Source of the DNA: Nitrososphaerota archaeon
GTDB taxonomy: Archaea; Thermoproteota; Nitrososphaeria; Nitrososphaerales; Nitrososphaeraceae
Length of the DNA stretch: 5,065 nt
Assembly (NCBI GenBank): GCA_005877345.1
Contig: VBPR01000258.1
Span: forward strand, 1-5,065
Reading direction: 5' to 3'
Part shown: in pieces, positions 1-5,065 of the stretch
How the letters are laid out: the number at the start of each line of letters is the position of its first letter
How positions within the stretch are numbered: the stretch's first letter is position 1
The notes under the pieces: model-generated
The model's input: only the letters and a program-made list of their open reading frames with translations
Databases searched by the model: none
Told to the model about the DNA's origin: nothing
Position numbers and translations under genes: made by a program

Positions 1-1560
1 ACCTATATCAGCAATTTCTTTAGTAAGGACCAAAGAATTATTCTCGATACGGGTGACATCTAGCATTATTATAGCAAGTCTCTCTAGTCTCCTTGCATTC
101 AATATTACTTCGTCAAGAAGACGTCGTTGTTCTTGATTGACAATTTTAGGATACAGTAATTCCGAAAATCCGATTATAGGTTGAATGGGATTTCGTAATT
201 CATGAGCAGCCATATTGATAAAATCTTTCTGCAATTTTTCGACTTCTTTCATCTTTTCGAACAGTTCTGCCTGTCTCCAAAAGCTCTCAAACACAGCCAA
301 ATAAGATGATATTATAGTAGGACTGATCGAGTATGTGGATAAACCAACTGCGTCGTAAGATATATTCTGCTTGTCATCCTTTAATTCCAATATGAGACAT
401 TTTTTTGAGTCTACTAGAATTATAGTGATCTTGGTTTCTAGACTCGTACTCACCGTTCTAATATCTATTTTAGGAACATTGGACCTTGTTTGTTCTATAA
501 GCTGATCTGACTTATCAGAAGATGGAAGTAGAATTCTTACGCCAACATTTTGTCTTTCTGAAGCTTTTTTCAAGAGTGATAGTGCTCCCATTTCAATTTG
601 GCGTTTGAGAGCATTTGTAGAAGAAAACATAATATTGACCTCTTTTCGCGCCGATCTTACCATATCCCAACTGCGGGCTATGGAATCCACAGGATTGCGA
701 ATTATTTCAATCTCTGCTATACCAACCTTTTCTTCTATATCCTTAATTCGGTATCGTGCATCAATTCCCTCTTTCCATAATTGTTCAAACATTGAACTAA
801 AATGTTTTATATAGGGTCCTTCGTTACTAGCCAAGAGATTCTGGACGATTCCTTCTCCATTCATTTCTTCTACAGTAGCAATAAGTCCATGTTTACTGAC
901 TGCAAAATTAATTGGAGCTAGATTTTTAACATGTCTTATTTCAACTCCTAGTCTTAGAAATTTTTTGACTACATTAACACTATCTTTCTCGATCCTCATA
1001 ATCCATCTAATTCCCTTTGTCTCTCCTCTTCTCTGTTTTTCTAATATTTTCATAAATAATTCCAAAAAGCTGTTGTAAGTTAATTTCGTCCGCCCATGGT
1101 TTGATACAACTGACAAACCAGAAGAAACCTCAGATAGATGAATGATGTGTTTCATAATGTCGTCTTGATTGTTCACTATCTTAGTCTCGCGTGGAACTGC
1201 TCCATCTAGTATTTGCTTAATTCTTTCCTCAGCTGGAATTGATTTACTCCATAGAGTATCAAATATGCAGTGTCCATGTTCTACAATTTGAGTCGTGTCG
1301 CTGTAGATATGCTCTGATGCTACGGCTTCACTTTTATCTTGAACCAATGGAGCAAGATACTCTCCCTCGCTAATCATGAAGTTCGTTTTGACACCATCTA
1401 GATGCCTGAGCTCATGAACAATACTCAGTAACACCTTGCAGTCCTCAAAATTATGATGGTTGATTTCCGTGATATACCTCAGCCTTACGCCCTTCCTCTT
1501 GGCGGCTAAAAACGCATCCTTAATTGGCCTTAATGAGACAGCAAGTGATGGTCTCAGTAT
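1..1560 (-). CDS. Histidine kinase with repeated sensor modules, main open frame (C-terminus beyond left edge, N-terminus frameshifted)
   Basis: This is a sensor histidine kinase that autophosphorylates on a histidine and passes phosphate to a receiver. The frame is open from the left edge to a stop at 1561-1563. Residue numbers here assume the frame is rejoined to the start at 1651. The HisKA H-box, NMAAHELRNPIQP, has its histidine at about residue 483 (bases 202-204), followed by the second dimerisation helix with LDEVILNARRLERL. The ATPase domain lies off the window. Before it, roughly 450 residues carry three similar alpha/beta sensor modules (about 20-145, 190-308 and 320-460), each ending in an FxxLW/FESFW-like helix. 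There is no membrane segment, so it should be a cytosolic sensor. Such modules resemble TrmB/PLD-like ligand folds, which is inference only. The first in-frame ATG is at 1375-1377 and a GTG lies at 1432-1434; both would cut into module 1. The ligand is unknown. Confidence 0.88.
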   Translation of the reverse strand, partial: MLRPSLAVSLRPIKDAFLAAKRKGVRLRYITEINHHNFEDCKVLLSIVHELRHLDGVKTNFMISEGEYLAPLVQDKSEAVASEHIYSDTTQIVEHGHCIFDTLWSKSIPAEERIKQILDGAVPRETKIVNNQDDIMKHIIHLSEVSSGLSVVSNHGRTKLTYNSFLELFMKILEKQRRGETKGIRWIMRIEKDSVNVVKKFLRLGVEIRHVKNLAPINFAVSKHGLIATVEEMNGEGIVQNLLASNEGPYIKHFSSMFEQLWKEGIDARYRIKDIEEKVGIAEIEIIRNPVDSIARSWDMVRSARKEVNIMFSSTNALKRQIEMGALSLLKKASERQNVGVRILLPSSDKSDQLIEQTRSNVPKIDIRTVSTSLETKITIILVDSKKCLILELKDDKQNISYDAVGLSTYSISPTIISSYLAVFESFWRQAELFEKMKEVEKLQKDFINMAAHELRNPIQPIIGFSELLYPKIVNQEQRRLLDEVILNARRLERLAIIMLDVTRIENNSLVLTKEIADIG

Positions 1561-1651
1561 CTATGATATTGCGCTTTCCCAAGATAACTCTTGTTGTAGT
1601 GTTCAACTTATATGTCCACCTCTTTGGGCTTGAACTGTGGCTATACTCCAT
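1520..1651 (-). pseudogene. Detached N-terminus of the histidine kinase (43-codon frame, +1 to the main frame)
   Basis: The ATG at 1649-1651 overlaps the last 11 bases of the cyclase-receiver gene, with a weak purine-rich AAAAGG seven bases upstream. This is typical translational coupling and the natural start of the kinase. The frame reads MEYSHSSSPKRWTYK and continues to GKRNIIDT, then would run into nonsense and a stop at 1520-1522. Skipping the single base at 1555 gives IIDT-RPSLAV and enters the main kinase frame, where RPSLAV and the following helix look like the core of sensor module 1. By comparison with modules 2 and 3, module 1 also seems short by one helix and strand, so a small deletion may accompany the frame change. 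A sequencing error cannot be excluded. Confidence 0.6.
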
Positions 1652-2825
1652 TAATTTGCCTTTTCGCATGTTGCATGACACTATTAATTAGCACGCTTGG
1701 GTTTACGGGCTTGATAATGAATTGGTTTAACTTTACATCAGGCAATATCGTAGTTATTTCTTGAGCGATATCAAGTGCGGTAACAAATATTATTCGAACA
1801 TCTGGATCAATGGATTTTAATTGCTGGTATAGTTCAAATCCATTAAGCTGAGACATTCGAACATCTGTGATAACAAGATCATAGTGACCATAATTTGATT
1901 CCATGAAGTGTGTCAGTGCCTTTTCAGGATCAGTAAATGAGTCAACAATCATTCCTGCTGATTTTAGATATTGGGTAAATAGAAATGAGATAGATGAATC
2001 ATCATCAATTAGCATTATTGTTATCGCTTTGGAAATCGCACCACTTTCATTGATAGAATCGTTTCTCGTTGACATGAGTGGCTTTTTAGTTGTATACTTT
2101 TCAATTGACGGTCGAAGCAGATATACTGGATAGGAATATCTGTTCTCTTTCCAGGTCAATTCTTTTATTTCTTGAAAGTGATAGCGCTTTGCAAGAGTTG
2201 AAAAAGAATTTATAATCCTCCACAAGTCAGCTCCTACGGCTATTCCGTTTGGTGGTGCCTTTTTATTTATCTTGGCACAAAAGTTTATAGTCGGTCCAAA
2301 GAGATCATAAGAATTTAATACTTCTCCAGACATGGCAACTTCCAATTTACCATAATCAGCACTGATTCTGTAGGAGATAGCAGGAAGCAATTGTTTATGA
2401 AGCTCAGAGTTTATGATATGACGAGATGACACCATATTAATTAAACACTCAAATGCCTGGCTAAATGATTCAACATTTTCTACTTTTGAGGTTTGCGGGA
2501 AGAAGAATATAACACCATCACCAACAGTCTTTAATATTTTTCCGTCATGATATTTTACAATATCTGCAATTTCATTGATAAAAACTGTATAGAATTTAGT
2601 AATTTTCCCAGAGTTGTATAGTTTAGATGTGATCTGTGTGGAACCAACTATGTCTATCATCGAAACAAAATAACATTCTGACTTGTTGGAAAAAACGACT
2701 TCATTTTTTTTCAGATCAGGAATTGGTTCCTTCAGTTGATCTCCCTTTCCAATATTACAATGGCGTAGTGGAGACATCCTAGTGATAAATCTCTTACTAT
2801 TTTGTAGGTCGTCACTAATCTCCAT
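1641..2825 (-). CDS. Class III adenylate/guanylate cyclase domain fused to a C-terminal response-regulator receiver (394 aa)
   Basis: The protein probably makes a cyclic nucleotide from ATP under control of a phosphorylated receiver. The cyclase domain spans about residues 50-240. Metal ligands are D58 in MIDIVGST and D103 in KTVGDG. The purine-selecting pair is K99 and D174 (YDLFGPTIN), the lysine/aspartate combination of adenylate cyclases. The transition-state asparagine is N181, but the arginine expected four residues later is K185. A linker of about 25 residues leads to the receiver at 268-385, with acidic pocket D274-D276, phosphoacceptor D321 (VITDVRM), T349 and K372 (IKP). In most families the receiver precedes the output domain; here it follows. 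No membrane segment is seen. The start is supported by a TATA box 26 bases upstream, implying a leaderless transcript. The downstream kinase start overlaps this stop, making it the likely partner. Activity with K185 is uncertain. Confidence 0.92.
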   Translation of the reverse strand: MEISDDLQNSKRFITRMSPLRHCNIGKGDQLKEPIPDLKKNEVVFSNKSECYFVSMIDIVGSTQITSKLYNSGKITKFYTVFINEIADIVKYHDGKILKTVGDGVIFFFPQTSKVENVESFSQAFECLINMVSSRHIINSELHKQLLPAISYRISADYGKLEVAMSGEVLNSYDLFGPTINFCAKINKKAPPNGIAVGADLWRIINSFSTLAKRYHFQEIKELTWKENRYSYPVYLLRPSIEKYTTKKPLMSTRNDSINESGAISKAITIMLIDDDSSISFLFTQYLKSAGMIVDSFTDPEKALTHFMESNYGHYDLVITDVRMSQLNGFELYQQLKSIDPDVRIIFVTALDIAQEITTILPDVKLNQFIIKPVNPSVLINSVMQHAKRQINGV

Positions 2826-2847
2826 ATGTAATTTCTAGCCAATCTAT

Positions 2848-2856
2848 GATATAGTT
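2848..2856 (-). promoter_or_regulatory. TATA box of the cyclase-receiver / kinase unit
   Basis: The minus strand reads AACTATATC here, with the TATAT core at 2849-2853. The core is centred about 26 bases before the A of the cyclase ATG at 2825, the usual archaeal TATA-to-start distance. Transcription would begin at or next to the ATG, so the message should be leaderless. No Shine-Dalgarno sequence is seen before this ATG, which agrees. Confidence 0.5.
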
Positions 2857-2941
2857 GATAGTATTCCTACACACACTAGCTTATTAATTCAATCCAGGCT
2901 TCCAAGAGGCGGATATGCATCGGCTAGAAACTTGTGACTGA

Positions 2942-3166
2942 TCATCCTTAAGTCTTATCGTCAAAATCAACTGGGTCAGTACTGTAAAGAAGTATAACGA
3001 ACAATTGTTGCACTCTATTAAATCTGGAAGAACTGATCCTAACCCATTAGTTAGCCATAGTATGAAGCTTTAGAATGCTCAGAATGCGCTAAAAGGTCAT
3101 AAAACGCTTGATAAGAATGACTACCTTGCAAAAGTCGTGTTTAAAACTCTCCTATTAATTAATTGA
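2942..3166 (+). pseudogene. Relic of a small unrecognised gene on the plus strand, broken by in-frame stop codons
   Basis: One plus-strand frame reads like real protein: INWVSTVKKYNEQLLHSIK, then SGRTDPNPLVSHSMKL, a TAG at 3071-3073, then NAQNALKGHKTLDKNDYLAK, VVFKTLL and a final TGA at 3164. Composition (amphipathic helices rich in K, N, L and Q, with a proline-containing turn) continues unchanged across the TAG, which points to a nonsense mutation rather than two genes. A TGA at 2939-2941 lies just upstream in the same frame; before it the frame is MHRLETCD from an ATG at 2915. No convincing start or promoter is visible. I do not recognise the family. The rest of the gap 2826-3264 holds only the cyclase promoter and the terminator near 3230. 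An alternative is that this is a chance open frame, though the protein-like run makes that less likely. Confidence 0.45.
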
Positions 3167-3175
3167 TTATAATCA
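3164..3175. repeat. 12-bp perfect palindrome TGATTATAATCA
   Basis: The sequence TGATTATAATCA is its own reverse complement. It overlaps the final TGA of the plus-strand gene relic and lies about 90 bases downstream of the phasin-like gene's stop. It could be a dimeric regulator site, but an AT-rich palindrome of this size can arise by chance, and no second copy was seen in the window. Confidence 0.3.
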
Positions 3176-3220
3176 CTCGAATAAAAATAATAGTTTTGTT
3201 ACTCTAGCAGAACACTAAAC

Positions 3221-3250
3221 AAAAATGGATAGATTAGTTCTATTAATCTA
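3221..3250 (-). terminator. Hairpin plus U-tract after the phasin-like gene
   Basis: Reading the minus strand after the stop at 3265, TAGATTA (3250-3244) pairs with TAATCTA (3236-3230) around a seven-base loop. After a short ATCC spacer, the run CATTTTTGTTT follows. The stem is AT-rich and only 7 bp, but a U-run is what archaeal RNA polymerase mainly needs to stop, and the position 15 bases after the stop codon fits. Confidence 0.5.
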
Positions 3251-3264
3251 CCGCAGTGTTGTGC

Positions 3265-3795
3265 TTATTGTCGTGAGTGTGTTAGTACTTCTTCTCTTGC
3301 TGAAAAGTCTCTTAAACTGTCTTTTGCAACATTTTCAAATGTCTTTGCGACGTTTGCATTAAGACGTGAAAATTCTTTTGCATTGTCTCTTGCATGTTGT
3401 ATTGATGTTTTCCATGTTTCCATAGTTGTAAATAAGACATTGTTTGCTAATCTCGTTGAAGCTATTGTACTATCGGTAATATTGCTTACTGCTCTTGCAT
3501 AATTTTCTGTAGCCCTTTTTGGTGACGTCCAATATGACCAGTAAGAATTTTGTATGTTTTCGACGTATGGTACCCATAAGGATTGCACCGAATGGATAAC
3601 CTCTTTTTGTGATTCCAGAAAATTATCTGCAATATCTTTTGTGGCTTGAATGCTCTCTTCTTGATATTCGTTAACGGCTTTTGTAAAGCGTGGAATTTCC
3701 TTTATTGCCTCATCTGTTGTCTTTTTAACTGTAGATTTTGTCTCGTCAAGAGTGATGTTGATGATTTCTCGATTTTTTTCCTTGTTTGTAGACAT
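3265..3795 (-). CDS. Phasin-like helical protein, probably polyhydroxyalkanoate-granule associated (176 aa)
   Basis: The start is the ATG at 3793-3795 (MSTNKEKNREIINITLDE). A TATATATA box is centred 27 bases upstream, so the message is leaderless. A longer reading to base 3924 would place the promoter inside the gene and is rejected. The protein is almost entirely amphipathic helix: residues 10-70 are a charged, coiled-coil-like stretch, an aromatic patch at 72-92 contains LWVPYVENIQ and YWSYW, and 95-165 forms a second long helix with HARDNAKEFSRLNANVAKTF. There is no signal peptide, membrane span or cysteine. Length, helical content and the aromatic surface patch match phasins, which coat storage granules, and Nitrososphaerales carry PHA synthase genes. 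No such gene is in the window, so the function is inference. Another lipid- or envelope-binding helical protein is possible. It is transcribed alone, between its own promoter and terminator. Confidence 0.8.
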   Translation of the reverse strand: MSTNKEKNREIINITLDETKSTVKKTTDEAIKEIPRFTKAVNEYQEESIQATKDIADNFLESQKEVIHSVQSLWVPYVENIQNSYWSYWTSPKRATENYARAVSNITDSTIASTRLANNVLFTTMETWKTSIQHARDNAKEFSRLNANVAKTFENVAKDSLRDFSAREEVLTHSRQ

Positions 3796-3818
3796 GTAAT
3801 ATGTTAATGGACAAATAC

Positions 3819-3830
3819 TATATATACTTT
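3819..3830 (-). promoter_or_regulatory. Strong TATA box with purine-rich BRE for the phasin-like gene
   Basis: The minus strand reads AAAGTATATATA, with TATATATA at 3826-3819 and purine-rich AAAG just upstream as a possible BRE. It is centred 27 bases before the ATG at 3795. This is the clearest promoter in the window, and it fixes the start codon and a leaderless transcript. Confidence 0.75.
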
Positions 3831-3974
3831 GGTATTCATTGGTATTTAAAGCCATATAAAACCAGATTCGTATAGAAGATTGCCGTATTCTAAGAAGACG
3901 GGATATGTGAATATTGACCCGCAATGCTAATTTTAGTCAATCAGGCAAAAATACTTTCTATTTTGTCATAGAAT

Positions 3975-4103
3975 TTAGCGAGCCATAATTGCTTTTAATT
4001 TAGGATAGAGCAGTACTGTTAACAATAGGGATCCAAACAGAAGGAGTAGGATTGATATGTCAGAATATCGTTCCTGATGGGTTCTCACAATACATGATAC
4101 CAT
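3975..4103 (-). CDS. Small single-pass membrane protein (42 aa), unrecognised
   Basis: The frame from the ATG at 4101-4103 reads MVSCIVRTHQERYSD, then a hydrophobic segment ISILLLLFGSLLLTVLLY (about residues 16-33), then a basic tail PKLKAIMAR. It has the shape of a membrane micropeptide: a polar, partly charged N-terminus, one span with a small-residue GS kink, and a positive C-terminus on the cytoplasmic side by the positive-inside rule. A GTG at codon 6 (4086-4088) gives an alternative 37-residue start, RTHQERYSD. TATATTA (4116-4122) lies about 31 bases before that GTG, and TATTAAA (4136-4142) about 36 before the ATG, so the true start is undecided. It lies 46 bases after the small CxxC gene on the same strand and may share its transcript. 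The function is unknown; I do not recognise the family. Confidence 0.55.
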   Translation of the reverse strand: MVSCIVRTHQERYSDISILLLLFGSLLLTVLLYPKLKAIMAR

Positions 4104-4149
4104 CTTGCCACTTGTTAATATAGACAAAGAAGGAGTTTAATACCATTAT

Positions 4150-4281
4150 CTATACTACTAGCGGACGTCCACAAGTATGGCATCTCAGATGTGATTTCAT
4201 AAATAGGAGTTCAGAACGTTCTGATACCTCTACACACTCCTGTCCCCCTTCCTTGCAAATATGGCAATAGAGTTTTGTCAT
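4150..4281 (-). CDS. Small zinc-knuckle protein with two CxxC motifs (43 aa)
   Basis: The frame from the ATG at 4279-4281 reads MTKLYCHICKEGGQ, a middle stretch with SERSELLFMKSHLR, then CHTCGRPLVV and a stop. C6-x2-C9 and C34-x2-C37 are spaced like the two knuckles of a zinc ribbon, with the loop between them serving as the binding surface. Thaumarchaea encode many such very short zinc-finger proteins, but what this one binds (nucleic acid or a protein partner) is not visible. A TTAATAT box is centred 26 bases upstream, which supports this start and a leaderless message. The membrane micropeptide gene begins 46 bases after its stop. The paired cysteine motifs make a chance frame unlikely. 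Confidence 0.7.
   Translation of the reverse strand: MTKLYCHICKEGGQECVEVSERSELLFMKSHLRCHTCGRPLVV
4211..4224. repeat. 14-bp perfect palindrome TCAGAACGTTCTGA inside the CxxC gene
   Basis: TCAGAACGTTCTGA equals its own reverse complement and encodes most of the S-E-R-S-E stretch (residues 20-24) between the two zinc knuckles. It could be a dimeric protein-binding site or an RNA hairpin within the message, or an accident of codon choice. No second copy was found here. Confidence 0.4.
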
Positions 4282-4303
4282 TGGAATATTTCGTAAAAGT
4301 TAG

Positions 4304-4310
4304 ATATTAA
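4304..4310 (-). promoter_or_regulatory. TATA box for the small CxxC gene
   Basis: The minus strand reads TTAATAT, centred 26 bases before the ATG at 4281, the same spacing as the other two start-proximal TATA boxes in this window. It is a weaker match than the phasin-like promoter. Confidence 0.4.
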
Positions 4311-4326
4311 GTTGATGCTCTATACA

Positions 4327-4543
4327 CTATTTGGCAACAAGAGCTAGTTCAGCAAACAAAACCACGCGTTCTAATAAGTTTGTTATTAGATAGGGATGAT
4401 TGACAATTTGAGATTTGAAATATTGATGTTCTATTAAAGGGCTGAATTGAGTATTATTCTTCTTTTCAATTCTTTTTAGCCTGATCGCAGTGATTCACAA
4501 TCTCCAAGAGCTACTTTAGAAAGAAATTATTGTTATTAGGCAT
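4327..4543 (-). pseudogene. Possible decayed small gene, frame broken twice
   Basis: The best part is a 55-residue open frame at 4327-4494 with protein-like sequence but no start codon, including FSPLIEHQYFKSQIVNHPYL and ITNLLERVVLFAELALVAK before a TAG at 4327. Upstream, in the frame shifted by one base, an ATG at 4541-4543 gives MPNNNNFFLK, a TAG (4511-4513), then LLEIVNHCDQAKKN and a TGA at 4466. One nonsense codon and one frame change would join these into a protein of about 75 residues with an amphipathic C-terminal helix. The family is not recognised. A 55-codon open frame can occur by chance, so the call rests on composition alone. Confidence 0.25.
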
Positions 4544-4587
4544 AATTACGACTAAGGTCTTGCCTCATAGATAGTGGATATATTGAT

Positions 4588-4681
4588 ATGATCGAGAAAG
4601 AAAAGGCTGCCAGGTAAAAGGAAGAGAAAAAAAGTTGACCATAAGGATCCCGAAATTCAGAAAAAATTAGTACTTGGCTAA
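4588..4681 (+). pseudogene. Possible broken basic micropeptide frame
   Basis: The ATG at 4588 gives MIEKEKAAR and then a stop at 4615. Ignoring base 4615 continues into a lysine-rich run, KRKRKKVDHKDPEIQKK, and LVLG with a stop at 4679. The charged reading across one single-base lesion is suggestive, but the stretch is very A-rich, which produces lysine codons in any case. No promoter at the expected spacing is seen. This is weak evidence. Confidence 0.15.
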
Positions 4682-4684
4682 ATA
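4661..4684 (-). terminator. Weak hairpin and U6 tract after the receiver gene
   Basis: About 25 bases past the receiver stop, the minus strand reads TTTAGCCAAGTACTAA and then TTTTTT. TTAG can pair with CTAA around a seven-base loop, and six Ts (4666-4661) follow. The stem is minimal; the U-tract and position are the main support. Confidence 0.35.
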
Positions 4685-4707
4685 GTAATTATATTATACG
4701 ATTCCTC

Positions 4708-5065
4708 TCATTGGGACGGATATTTTTTTTGCAGCTCGTAAGAATCCAACTGGGTATTTACCTCTTTAACAAGATCGTGTAAACCTATTGGTTTTTGAAG
4801 GAAACCATTTATGATTCGCTTTTTAGTATGTTGTTGAAATATATTATCATCTATTGTAAATGCAGTCATTAGTATCGTTCTTACGAAGCGATTTTGATCC
4901 TTTATCTTTCTTAAGAACTCCATTCCATTCAAGCCAGGCATTTTATAGTCAGATATTACCAGTACATACGCATAAACATACATTTCAAAATGTTCGAGTG
5001 CCAAAACAGGATCTGTAAAGGTAAATATTGTAATTCCTGGAATAGTTCGTAAAGCCTCATGAAAG
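4708..5065 (-). CDS. Response-regulator receiver domain protein (partial, N-terminus beyond right edge)
   Basis: The protein accepts phosphate from a histidine kinase on a conserved aspartate. The visible 119 codons run from FHEALRTIPGIT to LQKKYPSQ and a TGA. The phosphoacceptor is the D in VISDYKMPG (bases 4948-4950), the switch threonine is in LMTAF (4864-4866), and the conserved lysine is in LQKPIG (4792-4794). The N-terminal acidic pocket (DD) and first strand lie outside the window. The frame stays open to the right edge, so the TTG at 5002-5004 is not the start. Only about 25 residues follow the conserved lysine, so there is no C-terminal output domain. This is either a stand-alone CheY-like receiver or the C-terminal receiver of a larger protein, as in the cyclase fusion at 1641-2825. 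The kinase partner is unknown. Confidence 0.88.
   Translation of the reverse strand, partial: FHEALRTIPGITIFTFTDPVLALEHFEMYVYAYVLVISDYKMPGLNGMEFLRKIKDQNRFVRTILMTAFTIDDNIFQQHTKKRIINGFLQKPIGLHDLVKEVNTQLDSYELQKKYPSQ

Larger units (their letters stand above)
4282..4707. other. Gene-poor stretch between the receiver gene and the small CxxC gene
   Basis: There is no intact gene of recognisable family in these 426 bases. They contain the CxxC gene promoter, two fragmentary reading frames entered separately (4327-4543 minus and 4588-4681 plus), and a weak terminator for the receiver gene. No tRNA, rRNA, tandem repeat, CRISPR repeat or insertion-sequence end is visible. Confidence 0.6.

Noticed and set aside
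598..814. Two overlapping plus-strand open frames of 60 and 69 codons
   Set aside because: They lie opposite the histidine kinase frame, which has clear HisKA and sensor sequence; the plus-strand products show no motif and have no promoter or start context.
1903..2133. Plus-strand open frame of 76 codons
   Set aside because: It is antisense to the receiver part of the cyclase fusion and is a shadow of that gene.
2832..2930. 9-bp inverted repeat TTTCTAGCC / GGCTAGAAA flanking the cyclase promoter region
   Set aside because: The arms are 81 bases apart, do not extend further, and a 9-bp match at that distance is expected by chance in a window of this length; no transposase or target duplication accompanies it.
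3796..3924. Upstream 43-residue extension of the phasin-like protein
   Set aside because: It would contain the TATATATA promoter, its sequence is unlike the rest of the protein, and the ATG at 3795 sits exactly 27 bases after the TATA centre.
4441..4500. Plus-strand hydrophobic short frames near 4450-4515
   Set aside because: They are only 9-15 codons between stops, with no start codon or promoter.
5002..5004. TTG as the start codon of the receiver protein
   Set aside because: The frame remains open to the right edge and the upstream residues (TIPGITIFTFTDPVLALEHF region) are normal receiver sequence, so the gene starts outside the window.

Overview
The window is AT-rich and almost every recognisable gene lies on the minus strand. 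It looks like an ammonia-oxidising thaumarchaeon of the Nitrososphaerales type (Nitrososphaera / Nitrosocosmicus-like). The reasons are archaeal TATA boxes centred about 26-27 bases before start codons with no leader, a histidine kinase whose repeated sensor type I associate with that group, a class III cyclase fused to a receiver, and a phasin-like granule protein. The lineage call is by gene style only; no marker gene is present.

Layout from right to left, in the direction of transcription. A response-regulator receiver runs in from the right edge (4708-5065, N-terminus missing) and is followed by a weak hairpin/U-tract terminator. Next is a gene-poor, decayed-looking stretch (4282-4707) with two fragmentary reading frames. 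Two very small genes follow: a 43-residue protein with two CxxC knuckles (4150-4281) and a 42-residue single-pass membrane protein (3975-4103). Then comes a 176-residue helical, phasin-like protein (3265-3795) with a textbook TATA box and leaderless start, closed by a hairpin terminator. The gap at 2826-3264 holds a plus-strand gene relic broken by in-frame stops. Last is a two-gene signalling unit: a class III nucleotide cyclase fused to a receiver (1641-2825), overlapping the start of a large multi-module histidine kinase (1-1651) that runs off the left edge.

The cyclase-receiver and the kinase share a transcript and overlap by 11 bases, so the simplest reading is that the kinase phosphorylates the receiver and thereby controls cyclic nucleotide synthesis. 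The kinase reading frame is interrupted near base 1555: its first 32 codons are in one frame and the rest in another, and removing one base rejoins them. In this copy the kinase is therefore either a recent pseudogene, expressed from an internal start, or affected by a sequencing error. The most notable items are this broken cyclase/kinase pair, the arginine-to-lysine change in the cyclase active site, the two tiny unlisted genes, and the relic genes between the intact ones.
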